The notes: generated by a model not told the origin, from the letters alone. A stretch of DNA of 64,000 nt from Chryseobacterium bernardetii (GCF_003815975.1 NZ_CP033932.1:682001-746000); one strand, 5' to 3'. Shown: positions 37,601-45,494, counted from the stretch's first letter. Numbers and translations are program-made.

Positions 37601-37609
37601 AACAGATTA

Positions 37610-37644
37610 AAAGGCTGAAAGAAAGTGATATTCCTTCAGCCTTT
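37610..37644 (+). terminator. terminator after giant surface protein 3
   Basis: AAAGGCTGAA / TTCAGCCTTT, a perfect 10-bp stem with a 15-nt loop. Confidence 0.7.
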
Positions 37645-37776
37645 CATTATATATTTCGATTAGAATATAGATTAAACATACATTTATAACATTCATTAAC
37701 AATTTAATACTAAAGTTTAATATAACTTTAACCACTATTCTTTATCTAACTAAGCACAAATTGCTGTATTTCTATG

Positions 37777-37784
37777 TAATTTTG
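37777..37784 (+). promoter_or_regulatory. -7 box before the 37793 gene
   Basis: TAATTTTG matches TAnnTTTG and ends only 8 bp before the ATG, so the leader would be 2-3 nt. Confidence 0.5.
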
Positions 37785-37792
37785 CCAATTAT

Positions 37793-38608
37793 ATGAAGAA
37801 ACTGATTACTCTGCTGCTACTGGTTTTTCTGGCAAAAATCAATGCTCAAATATATTCCGGTGAGGTATTTCTAAGAGATAACTCTATCCTTTATCTCAAT
37901 CAGGTATATGTTACCAATCTTAATACACAAAAAACTGTACTTGCTGATTACAACGGTAATTTTAGTGTTCCGGCTAACCCTGGAGATGTTATCCGTTTTA
38001 CGTCCATTGTTACTGAAAGGAAAGATGTTAAGATGACTCCCCAGCTATTAGGACAGAAAAACCTGGTGGAACTGAAAATAGCTTATTACGAGATCCAGGA
38101 AATTGTACTCAGCAGATTCAAGCCTACAGGAAATCTCAGATATGACGTTAACTCTATCAGAAAAGAAGATAAAGCACTCGCCATTAAAAAAGTAATCGGA
38201 CTTCCTGAACCTAAGGGAGACGGAACACCGCCTGAACTCCCTATTGCCGGATTAAGAGACGGTGGGCTTACCTTCAGTCTTGAAAGTATTTATGACATGC
38301 TTTCCGGCGAAAGAAAGAAAAAACAGCGTTATCAGGCTTATGAGAGAATGAATAGCTCAATCACCCAGGTTAAGAATTATTTAGGAAAAGATTATTTTGC
38401 AAAGTTTAAAATTCCTGAAAATCTGATTGATAACTTTTTACAGTTTGTATATACTTCAGAAAATATACAGCCTTATGTATTGGCCGGAAACTTTGAAGCT
38501 ATAAAAATTCCTATTGAAAAATACATGCCTATTTATCAGAAAAGATTGAGGAACTCTCATCTTCAGGAAGTGGTAGCTCCCCAACAAATTCAGCAACCTG
38601 AGAAATAA
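37793..38608 (+). CDS. exported carboxypeptidase-regulatory-like domain protein
   Basis: 271 residues with a signal peptide (MKKLITLLLLVFLAKINAQ). Residues about 20-100 resemble the CarboxypepD_reg-like / peptidase-associated beta domain (YSGEVFLRDNSILYLNQVYV, VLADYNGNFSVPANPGDVIRF), the same fold that precedes TonB-dependent receptors. The rest (KKVIGLPEPKGDGTPPELP and SGERKKKQRYQAYERMN) is charged, helical and conserved in a group of flavobacterial exported proteins. No catalytic site is seen. It is separated from neighbours by terminators on both sides; its leader looks almost absent. Confidence 0.72.
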   Translation: MKKLITLLLLVFLAKINAQIYSGEVFLRDNSILYLNQVYVTNLNTQKTVLADYNGNFSVPANPGDVIRFTSIVTERKDVKMTPQLLGQKNLVELKIAYYEIQEIVLSRFKPTGNLRYDVNSIRKEDKALAIKKVIGLPEPKGDGTPPELPIAGLRDGGLTFSLESIYDMLSGERKKKQRYQAYERMNSSITQVKNYLGKDYFAKFKIPENLIDNFLQFVYTSENIQPYVLAGNFEAIKIPIEKYMPIYQKRLRNSHLQEVVAPQQIQQPEK

Positions 38609-38624
38609 AAATTCAGATTTATAC

Positions 38625-38653
38625 AAAACCCATGTAATGTTACATGGGTTTTT
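38625..38653 (+). terminator. terminator after the 37793 gene
   Basis: The 13-bp stem AAAACCCATGTAA / TTACATGGGTTTT ends in T. Confidence 0.85.
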
Positions 38654-38856
38654 CTTTTATACTAAACGGAAGCATTATTATCATCTGTTCACTTTTTGCA
38701 GAATACATTTCATTTATATTCAAAAATATGTTTAATTTTATGTCACGATCATGTGTTTAAAATAAAAACAATACTATTTCGTTATCCTACTAAAGACTAA
38801 TTGACCCAAACACAAATTAAGAAAAAGTACTAAATTTTTAACTTAATGCGATATTA

Positions 38857-39630
38857 ATGAAAAAAATACTTTTACTTCTTGCCTCGGTCTTGTTTTTCAC
38901 CCTCTCTGCCCAAAAGAAGGGAAAAGATTATAGTGAAATTCTGAAAAGCAATAATATCTATGAAATCAATGCCTTCCTAAGGGATGCTCATCCTGATGAC
39001 CCCAGAAGGTCCGTACTGAAGCCCCGGGTTATGGAAATGATGAAGGAATACATTAAGAATGCCCATCCCGAAGACCAGAAAGTAAAAGATATGCAGGAAA
39101 TGCTGGCCTTATTAAGAAGACGGCCTTCTACAAAGATCACTTTTGATGAGATGAACGCCATCATCAAACAGAAACAGATTGCCAAATATAAAGCCGAACT
39201 TGCAGCAAAAAAACCGATAGAAACCTACACACCAAGCAACGCGCAAAATACTTTTGTTGTAAATACAACAGCTAATGCAGCTATTCCCAATGCAGAGGCA
39301 GAAGAATTCAATATGCTGATGAATGTCTCTCCTATTGAACATCAAAACAAAACCGTTAAGATCCTTAATTCTTTATTTGATAATGATCCTAACGCCAAGG
39401 AATGCATTGTTCTCATCCAAAACCAATCTGATTGTAATATTATTGTAAGAATGGAAGGCGTAGGAAATACCAAATACAGGCTTGCTGTCCCGGCTCATAA
39501 AGACAACTCAATTGTAGTGGAAAAAGGTCAATACCTTTTTACAAGCCTGGTTTGCGGAGCACAGTATGCATCACAAAAAACCATTCAAAAACCAATTATG
39601 GTTGCCTTAGGCAGCGCAACAGCAAAATAA
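38857..39630 (+). CDS. exported DUF6759-like protein, paralog B
   Basis: 257 residues with a signal peptide (MKKILLLLASVLFFTLSAQ). Residues 25-60 (ILKSNNIYEINAFLRDAHPDDPRRSVLKP) are also found in paralog C, so these two share an N-terminal half. The C-terminal block (NSLFDNDPNAKECIVLIQNQ, CNIIVRMEGVGNTKYRLAVPA, GQYLFTSLVCGAQYASQK) is common to all four paralogs, including the two conserved cysteines. It sits just upstream of trmB with a hairpin in between. Its function is unknown; export and clustering with T9SS surface proteins suggest a role at the envelope. Confidence 0.7.
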   Translation: MKKILLLLASVLFFTLSAQKKGKDYSEILKSNNIYEINAFLRDAHPDDPRRSVLKPRVMEMMKEYIKNAHPEDQKVKDMQEMLALLRRRPSTKITFDEMNAIIKQKQIAKYKAELAAKKPIETYTPSNAQNTFVVNTTANAAIPNAEAEEFNMLMNVSPIEHQNKTVKILNSLFDNDPNAKECIVLIQNQSDCNIIVRMEGVGNTKYRLAVPAHKDNSIVVEKGQYLFTSLVCGAQYASQKTIQKPIMVALGSATAK

Positions 39631-39656
39631 TCAAAACAATATAATAGTTTCACCAT

Positions 39657-39680
39657 AGGTCTTTTAGCGTTAAAAGACCT
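39657..39680 (+). terminator. hairpin between paralog B and trmB
   Basis: AGGTCTTTTA / TAAAAGACCT, a perfect 10-bp stem with a 4-nt loop. The T tract after it is weak. Confidence 0.6.
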
Positions 39681-39700
39681 CAATTCTGTCTAAATTTTAT

Positions 39701-39708
39701 TACTTTTG
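39701..39708 (+). promoter_or_regulatory. trmB -7 box
   Basis: TACTTTTG matches TAnnTTTG, 21 bp before the ATG. Confidence 0.5.
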
Positions 39709-39729
39709 CAGTCATTTTATAAATGACTC

Positions 39730-40407
39730 ATGGGCAAGAATAAATTAGCAAGATTTGCAGAAAACAAGATATTACCGAATGTAATCCAACCAACAAGAGA
39801 AGAGGCTTTAGAGGGCTTTGAGCTTAAAGGGAAATGGAGGGAAAACTTCTTTAAAAATGACAACCCGATTGTTCTGGAGCTAGGCTGTGGAAAAGGAGAA
39901 TATTCTGTTGGGCTGGCCAAAACTTTTCCTGAAAAAAACTTTATTGGAGTGGATATTAAAGGGGCAAGATTCTGGTTTGGAGCAAAAGAAGCAGTAGAAA
40001 GCAATATGAACAATGTGGCTTTTCTAAGAACACAAATTGAGCTTGTAGATTATTTCTTTGCAGAGAATGAAGTGGATGAAATCTGGATTACCTTTCCGGA
40101 TCCGCAAATTAAATATAAAAGAACAAAACATAGATTAACACACCCGGACTTTTTAGCACGTTATAAGAAATTCCTGAAGCCAGGAGGAATTATCCACCTG
40201 AAAACAGACTCAGAATTCCTTCACGGATATACACTGGGATATTTACAGGGAGCAGGATATGAAATCATTAGCGCTCACCATGATATCTACGGAGCTCCGG
40301 AGTATGATCCGAATACCCCGCATTTGAGAGATATCCAGACGTATTATGAAGGACTGTTTTCAGCAAAAGGAAAAACAATAACCTATATAAAATTCCGGAT
40401 CAACTGA
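39730..40407 (+). CDS. trmB: tRNA (guanine46-N7)-methyltransferase
   Basis: A 225-residue TrmB. SAM motif I is LELGCGKGEYSVGLAK near residue 55. IGVDIKGARFWFGAKEA supplies the acidic SAM ligand, and ITFPDPQIKYKRTKHRLTH is the family hallmark with catalytic Asp and the KxxHxxxR-like stretch. HLKTDSEFLHGY completes the fold. It methylates G46 of the tRNA variable loop using SAM. Paralog C begins 21 bp downstream, so the two are probably co-transcribed, an unusual pairing of a tRNA enzyme with exported proteins. Confidence 0.95.
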   Translation: MGKNKLARFAENKILPNVIQPTREEALEGFELKGKWRENFFKNDNPIVLELGCGKGEYSVGLAKTFPEKNFIGVDIKGARFWFGAKEAVESNMNNVAFLRTQIELVDYFFAENEVDEIWITFPDPQIKYKRTKHRLTHPDFLARYKKFLKPGGIIHLKTDSEFLHGYTLGYLQGAGYEIISAHHDIYGAPEYDPNTPHLRDIQTYYEGLFSAKGKTITYIKFRIN

Positions 40408-40428
40408 TGAAATAAACAAACACTATTG

Positions 40429-41115
40429 ATGAAAAAAAAATTTTTGACAATTTTATTTTTCACTTTCCTTACCCACGGCTTTACCTACGCACAAAAAAGC
40501 AGTAAAGACATCTTAAAAAGCACAAATATCAAGGAAATTGAAGAATATCTTAAGACCGCACACCCTGACGATCCTAAAAAAAGCGTACTAAAACCTAAGC
40601 TCATTGCCTTAAAAAACTCTGAGTGGACAAAGGGAGCCCGTACAGCCAAACCCATGGAAGCGAGACCTGTTATTGCAGATATTCCCAAAAATGCTATGAA
40701 GGATCCCAACTCCAACGAAGCAGAAGAATTTAAACGTTTAATTGCTGAAACGTCTGCAGAGCATAAGGGAAAAACAGAACAGCTTCTGAATACAATGCTT
40801 AATGAAGACATTACTAAAAAAGAATCCATTCTTTTATTTAAGAATAATTCTGACTGTAATATAGTTCTCAGGATAGAAGGAAAAGATTACTATAATCTTG
40901 CCGTTCCTGCTCGCGGGGAAAACTTCATTATCGTTAATAAAGGCTCTTATACGCTTACAAGTAATGTGTGTGATATGAAGTACTTTTCTCAGAAAGATAT
41001 AAAAAGAAGTATCTTTGTAACCATAAACAATCCGGGTCAGCCAGAGACACAACCAATCTCTGACGCAAAGATATCCCCTGAGAAACCATTGAAAAAAAGA
41101 AAAGCAAAAAAATAA
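40429..41115 (+). CDS. exported DUF6759-like protein, paralog C
   Basis: 228 residues from ATG 40429 (a TTG three bases earlier is less likely). Signal peptide MKKKFLTILFFTFLTHGFTYAQ. Residues about 27-60 (DILKSTNIKEIEEYLKTAHPDDPKKSVL) repeat the N-terminal block of paralog B. The C-terminal block (CNIVLRIEGKDYYNLAVPARG, ENFIIVNKGSYTLTSNVCDMKY) is common to the four-member family. The tail is strongly basic (KKRKAKK). It follows trmB closely and the paralog D lipoprotein starts 8 bases after its stop, giving a trmB-C-D operon. Confidence 0.72.
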   Translation: MKKKFLTILFFTFLTHGFTYAQKSSKDILKSTNIKEIEEYLKTAHPDDPKKSVLKPKLIALKNSEWTKGARTAKPMEARPVIADIPKNAMKDPNSNEAEEFKRLIAETSAEHKGKTEQLLNTMLNEDITKKESILLFKNNSDCNIVLRIEGKDYYNLAVPARGENFIIVNKGSYTLTSNVCDMKYFSQKDIKRSIFVTINNPGQPETQPISDAKISPEKPLKKRKAKK

Positions 41116-41123
41116 TAGACGGT

Positions 41124-41561
41124 ATGAAAAAGCTATTAGTTCTTGCCGGGACCTCAATAGTCCTTACCAGCTGTAGTGTTAATTATGGCGGTTATCCTAT
41201 TAGAAATCCCTATCCTGCCAACTCCGGTGGTAGCAGCGCAGCCAATACTGAAAGAGAATATAATGAGCTGATGAAAACCCATAAACCTGAAACAGCTGAG
41301 GTACTTAATGACCTTCTTAATAATGATGATCCGGGGAATCCCAAAACCTCTATTTCAGTAAATAATAGCTCTCCGTGTAATATGGTATTAACAATAAGCG
41401 GGAATAATTTCTTTAAAAAGATTCCTATAGGTGCTGGAAAAACAGGCTATACAATGGTCACTAAAAATCAAAACTACAGCTTGTCCGGTATGGTTTGCAA
41501 TTCACGGTACCAATCTACAAAGTTTATAACAACTTCTTTTTCCATAACACTTAGGAATTAA
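41124..41561 (+). CDS. DUF6759-like lipoprotein, paralog D
   Basis: 145 residues, the shortest family member. It has a lipoprotein signal (VLTSCSVNYGG, Cys 17) where the others have ordinary signal peptides; only this one is lipid-anchored. A Gly/Ser-rich linker leads to the shared C-terminal block (LNDLLNNDDPGNPKTSISV, CNMVLTISGNNFFKKIPIG, SLSGMVCNSRYQSTKF). It is last in the trmB-C-D operon and is followed by a perfect palindromic terminator. Confidence 0.72.
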   Translation: MKKLLVLAGTSIVLTSCSVNYGGYPIRNPYPANSGGSSAANTEREYNELMKTHKPETAEVLNDLLNNDDPGNPKTSISVNNSSPCNMVLTISGNNFFKKIPIGAGKTGYTMVTKNQNYSLSGMVCNSRYQSTKFITTSFSITLRN

Positions 41562-41566
41562 CATAG

Positions 41567-41593
41567 AAAACTGCAGAATTCTGCAGTTTTTTT
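41567..41593 (+). terminator. terminator after paralog D
   Basis: AAAACTGCAGAA / TTCTGCAGTTTT, a perfect palindrome running into a T tract. Confidence 0.85.
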
Positions 41594-41809
41594 ATTTAGA
41601 CTCTCCTTATGGAGAAAACAGATAATATATACGCCTTTAAAATAGTCCATTATCTAGCTGGCTATTCAATAACTATAGATAGAAATATAAATAACATAAA
41701 ATCAAAACGTTATTATATAAATTACATAAAGTAATAAATATCTATATTTAAAATAAATAATTGCGGTATCCGAAAAGCATAGAGAGTAGGAAAAACTAAA
41801 ATAAAAACC

Positions 41810-41995
41810 ATGAAAAATTTAAAAAAAATCCCAAGAATTGCATTAAAAACAATTAAAGGAGGATTTAAATTATGTACACAAGGCTGTAATACTGAAATAG
41901 GAGAAATATGCTGCGGGGTTATATGCAGGGTGGGAGAAGTGCTAATACCAGCAGATCCTACTATTCCAACAGTTGTTGTTTGTCCAAAGAGATAA
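41810..41995 (+). CDS. double-glycine leader peptide, bacteriocin-like
   Basis: 61 residues. The first 18 (MKNLKKIPRIALKTIKGG) fit the GG-type leader of peptides cut and exported by peptidase-containing ABC transporters. Chryseobacterium genomes carry many small ORFs with this MKNLKK...L..IKGG start, usually called bacteriocin-like. The core after GG has 43 residues with six cysteines (CTQGC, CC, IC, VVC), suggesting disulphides. No C39 transporter, immunity gene or TAnnTTTG box is seen nearby, so it would depend on a transporter elsewhere. It could also be a signalling peptide. Confidence 0.65.
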   Translation: MKNLKKIPRIALKTIKGGFKLCTQGCNTEIGEICCGVICRVGEVLIPADPTIPTVVVCPKR

Positions 41996-42017
41996 ATTAT
42001 AAGACTCTATTCAATAA

Positions 42018-42048
42018 AAAAACGCTGGACCAAAAATCCAGCGTTTTT
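42018..42048. terminator. bidirectional terminator between leader peptide gene and rpsB
   Basis: AAAAACGCTGGA / TCCAGCGTTTTT, a perfect 12-bp stem with a 7-nt loop. It ends both converging genes. Confidence 0.9.
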
Positions 42049-42071
42049 CTTATATTAAAGAAAATCTTTAA

Positions 42072-42833
42072 TTATTCTGCATCGAAATCAGCATCTGTAT
42101 CAGCAGATACTTTTTCTCCTTCTTCTTTAGATTTTTCTTTATCAGCTTTTCTTTGAGACTGACCTTCTTTGATAGATTCAGAAACTACGCTAAGGATCAT
42201 ATCAATAGACTTAGAAGCATCATCGTTTCCTGGGATAACGAAGTCTACTTTTCTAGGGTCAGAGTTTGTATCAACGATACCGAAAACTGGAATACCAAGC
42301 TTCTTAGCTTCAGTTACCGCGATGTGTTCTCTTAAGATGTCAACTACAAATACAGCAGAAGGAAGTCTCACCATGTCAGCGATAGAACCTAAGTTCTTCT
42401 CTAGGTTAGCTCTTTGTCTGTCAACCTGTAATCTTTCTTTTTTAGATAAAGTTTCGAACGTACCGTCTTTTTTCATTTTGTCGATAGAGTTCATTTTCTT
42501 TACCGCCTTTCTGATAGTAACGAAGTTCGTTAACATACCACCTGGCCATCTTTCTGTAATATAAGGCATATTAAGTTCAGAAGCGTGTTTTGCAACCACT
42601 TCTTTCGCTTGCTTCTTAGTAGCTACGAAAAGAACTTTTTTACCTGCAGAAGTTAATTTTTCTAAAGCGCTGCACGCTTCATCTAATTTAACTGCTGTTT
42701 TATGTAAGTCTACAATGTGAATACCGTTCTTCTCCATAAAAATGTATGGAGCCATATTTGGGTTCCACTTTCTAGTCATGTGACCGAAGTGTACGCCAGC
42801 CTCTAAAAGGTCTTTTACATTTGCTTTTGCCAT
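42072..42833 (-). CDS. rpsB: 30S ribosomal protein S2
   Basis: A 253-residue S2. It opens with VKDLLEAGVHFGHMTRKWNPNMAPYI and contains HIVDLHKTAVKL, ITERWPGGMLTNF and GIPVFGIVDTNSDP, all diagnostic. The C-terminal ~30 residues are acidic and low in complexity. It is the last gene of the rplM-rpsI-rpsB group, and tsf, its usual follower, is missing here. A 204-bp repeat-containing gap separates it from rpsI. Confidence 0.97.
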   Translation of the reverse strand: MAKANVKDLLEAGVHFGHMTRKWNPNMAPYIFMEKNGIHIVDLHKTAVKLDEACSALEKLTSAGKKVLFVATKKQAKEVVAKHASELNMPYITERWPGGMLTNFVTIRKAVKKMNSIDKMKKDGTFETLSKKERLQVDRQRANLEKNLGSIADMVRLPSAVFVVDILREHIAVTEAKKLGIPVFGIVDTNSDPRKVDFVIPGNDDASKSIDMILSVVSESIKEGQSQRKADKEKSKEEGEKVSADTDADFDAE

Positions 42834-42920
42834 GTTTTCTGTTTTTGTTAGTTTACTTTCCGTCTTTTAAACAATCAACAACTTCTTTAGATGGGAGAAG
42901 CGTTTGGATGCTAAACGTAA

Positions 42921-43035
42921 CGGGCAATTGGCGGGCTGCTTTTTGCTTTTGGCAATGGGCTTTTCGCCGAGATTAAGTTTAAATAAAATTTAAATTTCTG
43001 TAGCCAATAGCTAATAGCCATTCGCCAACAGCAAA
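42921..43035 (-). repeat. degenerate GGC/GCC-word repeat in the rpsI-rpsB gap
   Basis: On the minus strand the region reads as a run of short related words: TTGGCGAATGGCTATTAGC, then TATTGGCTA, GGCGAAAAGCCCATTGCC, AAAAGCAGCCCGCCAATTGCC. Several pair with each other (GGC with GCC) and could fold. It interrupts a ribosomal operon and looks like an inserted intergenic repeat. Confidence 0.55.
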
Positions 43036-43037
43036 TC

Positions 43038-43424
43038 TTAACGTTTTGAGAATTGGAATCTCTTTCTTGCTTTTTTCTGACCTGGCTTCTTTCTTTCCAC
43101 CATTCTTGCGTCTCTTGTAAGTAAACCAGCTGGCTTTAATGCTAATCTGAACTCAGCGTTGATTTCGCATAAAGCTCTAGAAATACCTAATCTGATAGCC
43201 TCTGCCTGACCTGTATTACCCCCACCGAATACGTTTACGGTAACGTCATACTGACCAACAGTCTCAGAAAGGATGAACGGTTGGTTTAATTTGTAAACCA
43301 TCACGTCTGTAGAGAAATATTCTTTAGCATCTTTACCGTTTACTGTAATGTTTCCAGAACCTGGTTTTACATAAACTCTAGCTACAGAAGTTTTTCTTCT
43401 TCCGATTTTGTGAACTATAGACAT
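43038..43424 (-). CDS. rpsI: 30S ribosomal protein S9
   Basis: A 128-residue S9. [23 protein letters not shown] is the N-terminal block and the C-terminus ends in [13 protein letters not shown], the conserved basic tail that reaches the P-site t[22 protein letters not shown] is the central signature. It follows rplM by six bases. Confidence 0.97.
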   Translation of the reverse strand: MSIVHKIGRRKTSVARVYVKPGSGNITVNGKDAKEYFSTDVMVYKLNQPFILSETVGQYDVTVNVFGGGNTGQAEAIRLGISRALCEINAEFRLALKPAGLLTRDARMVERKKPGQKKARKRFQFSKR

Positions 43425-43430
43425 AATTAA

Positions 43431-43886
43431 TTATTTAAATTCGTTAACATTAATTGTTTTAGGCTGTTGAGCTTCATGTTTGTGCTCAGTTCCTTCATAT
43501 AAATAAAGGTTCTTAAGGATAGCAGCACCTAGTCTGTTTTTAGGTAACATCCCTTTTACAGACTTCTCTAATACCTTTAAAGAATCTTTCTTTTGAAGTT
43601 CAGCCGCAGTCATAGACTTCTGTCCACCAGGATATCCTGTATGCCAGATATAAGTCTTATCAGCCCACTTGTTTCCGGAAAGTGTAATTTTCCCAGCATT
43701 CAAAACGATAACGTTATCACCACAATCTACGTGAGGTGTAAAGTTCGTTTTGTGCTTACCTCTCAAAATCTTTGCAACCGTAGAAGCTAATCTACCTAAC
43801 GGCTGTCCTTCAGCGTCTACCACAACCCATTCTTTATTAGCAGTAGCTTTGTTCGCTGAAACAGTTTTGTAACTTAATGTATTCAC
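43431..43886 (-). CDS. rplM: 50S ribosomal protein L13
   Basis: A 151-residue L13. VVDAEGQPLGRLASTVAKILRGKHK, VDCGDNVIVLNAGKITLSG and KSVKGMLPKNRLG are the family blocks. It is the first gene of the operon with rpsI and rpsB. The leader contains a short hairpin (ACCC-TTTT-AGGGGT type, about 43916-43931) that could serve in autogenous control, which is speculative. Confidence 0.97.
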   Translation of the reverse strand: MNTLSYKTVSANKATANKEWVVVDAEGQPLGRLASTVAKILRGKHKTNFTPHVDCGDNVIVLNAGKITLSGNKWADKTYIWHTGYPGGQKSMTAAELQKKDSLKVLEKSVKGMLPKNRLGAAILKNLYLYEGTEHKHEAQQPKTINVNEFK

Positions 43887-43932
43887 ACGTTTTAGTTAAA
43901 GATTAAACATAATTTACCCCTAAAAGGGTGTG

Positions 43933-43962
43933 CAAAGGTACAAATTATTTTTGTAACCCAAA
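43933..43962 (-). promoter_or_regulatory. rplM operon promoter (TTTG-N18-TACCTTTG)
   Basis: On the minus strand, TTTG (43959-43962) and TACCTTTG (43933-43940) are 18 bp apart. The leader is about 40 nt. Confidence 0.75.
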
Positions 43963-44348
43963 AACATATTTCATTTAATCTACAAAATATCGGATAATCA
44001 ATTCTATAGCATTAGATTGTAACACTATTGTATTTTTGGCATAAAACTTGTAAAATGTTGTCGCGATGAAAAAACGTCTAAAGATTCTGAAAACGCAGAT
44101 ATGATAAAGCAAGAGTTTTTTCCCTCAACTCTTTCTTTATTGCCATTTTAAAATCCTGCAAATTATTCTTTCACTTATTTCTAAGTTAGCCGGTATCCTT
44201 ATTTTATATAAAGATCTCATTAATTCCATGAAGAAAACTTTATTCATGTTTTAATTCTCTTTTTTCAAGAATTATTAATCAATTTTAATTTTCCTTTAAG
44301 GTTTCATTCAAAGAAGTAGTGATATCATTATTTATTTCCTGAAATAAT
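43963..44348. other. non-coding gap of ~390 bp between rplM promoter and the DUF3667 gene
   Basis: No reading frame was recognised. A possible orphan -7 box TATTTTTG lies at 44031-44038 on the plus strand, and a 7-bp hairpin AAGAGTT / AACTCTT followed by T-rich sequence lies at 44111-44138, about 70 bp further. The two could bound a small RNA. The rest is plain AT-rich sequence. Confidence 0.35.
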
Positions 44349-44356
44349 TATCTTTG
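44349..44356 (+). promoter_or_regulatory. -7 box of the DUF3667 gene
   Basis: TATCTTTG matches TAnnTTTG, 17 bp before the ATG. Confidence 0.55.
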
Positions 44357-44373
44357 CTGCACAAACAAGTACC

Positions 44374-45462
44374 ATGAGCCACGGAAAGATCCGAGAAGAC
44401 AAAACCTGCCTGAATTGCGGGCATCAAGTAGAAGAAAGATTCTGTCCACATTGCGGACAGGAAAATACGGAACGCAGACAGCCTTTCTATTTCCTGTTCA
44501 CCCACTTCATTGAAGATTTCACTCATTATGACGGGCAGTTCTGGGGAACTGTAAAAAATCTCTTATTTAAGCCTGGCAAGTTGACAAATACCTATCTTGA
44601 AGGGAAAAGACAGAAATTTGTACCTCCCGTAAAGCTTTATATTTTTGTCAGTTTTATCACATTTTTTGTATTTGCATTATTTCCTATGGTCAATATAGGG
44701 TCCAGCGACAAACATAATGAAAAGCAGGGTGAGAAAGGCCTTGTAAAAATTATGAAACCTATTGAAACACAAAAAATAATAGATAGTATAAAAGCTAAAA
44801 AAATATTGACCGAAGAGGATTCTCTTGTTATTGAAAAGCTAAAGATGGTTCCCGATTCTGACAATGTGGAAAAAATACTGGATATGGACAGCACAATAGA
44901 TTCCGGTGATGGAAACTATAAAACAAAAAAGTCCTACGACTCAGCTAAGGCTAAAAACCCAGGATTCTTTGATTTTGTGGAAAAACCGATTGTTCATAAA
45001 TTCTTTGAACTCAAAGAACATGGAATTACCAAAAAGGAACTAGTAGCTAATATGACAGAAAAATCATTTCATAACCTGCCTAAAGCTCTTTTCATTTACC
45101 TTCCTTTGTTTGCATTCTTCTTATGGATATTCCACAGTAAGAAAAAGTGGTGGTATTTTGACCATGGAATTTTCACTTTGCATTATTTCTCCTTCTTATT
45201 ACTAACAGTCTTATTAATATTCCTGCTTTCAAAATTAGCCGGCCTCACAGACTTCTGGCTGATTAATACAATTTTATATTTAGCAATATCATTACTTTCA
45301 TTATACAGTATGACTTATTTCTTTATTGCTCACCGACGCGTTTATCGTGCCCATGGCCTGGTAAGTATTATTGTTGGAATGATATTATTTACCATTAATT
45401 TCTTCGCATTCATGTTTTTACTTACAGGGCTCGCCCTGATAAGTTTTATGATGATTCATTAA
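44374..45462 (+). CDS. DUF3667 membrane protein with N-terminal zinc ribbon
   Basis: 362 residues. The N-terminus holds two CxxC-type pairs (CLNCGHQV and CPHCGQEN) forming a rubredoxin-like zinc ribbon, followed by the DUF3667 block FIEDFTHYDGQFWGTVKNLLFKPGKLTNTYLEGKR. One membrane segment follows at about residues 88-108. A charged region of about 120 residues comes next, and then three or four more membrane segments at about 235-360. The family is common in Bacteroidota and of unknown function. The zinc ribbon should be cytoplasmic. It is monocistronic, with promoter box and terminator. Confidence 0.85.
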   Translation: MSHGKIREDKTCLNCGHQVEERFCPHCGQENTERRQPFYFLFTHFIEDFTHYDGQFWGTVKNLLFKPGKLTNTYLEGKRQKFVPPVKLYIFVSFITFFVFALFPMVNIGSSDKHNEKQGEKGLVKIMKPIETQKIIDSIKAKKILTEEDSLVIEKLKMVPDSDNVEKILDMDSTIDSGDGNYKTKKSYDSAKAKNPGFFDFVEKPIVHKFFELKEHGITKKELVANMTEKSFHNLPKALFIYLPLFAFFLWIFHSKKKWWYFDHGIFTLHYFSFLLLTVLLIFLLSKLAGLTDFWLINTILYLAISLLSLYSMTYFFIAHRRVYRAHGLVSIIVGMILFTINFFAFMFLLTGLALISFMMIH

Positions 45463-45465
45463 TAA

Positions 45466-45494
45466 AAAAAGCTGTCAAGTGTGACAGCTTTTTT
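45466..45494. terminator. bidirectional terminator after the DUF3667 gene
   Basis: AAAAAGCTGTCA / TGACAGCTTTTT, a 12-bp perfect stem with a 4-nt loop, reaching the stop of the converging gene. Confidence 0.85.

Noticed and set aside
41908..42156. 82-residue plus-strand reading frame
   Set aside because: It overlaps the leader peptide gene, the bidirectional terminator and the 3' end of rpsB in the antisense direction, so it is a shadow.
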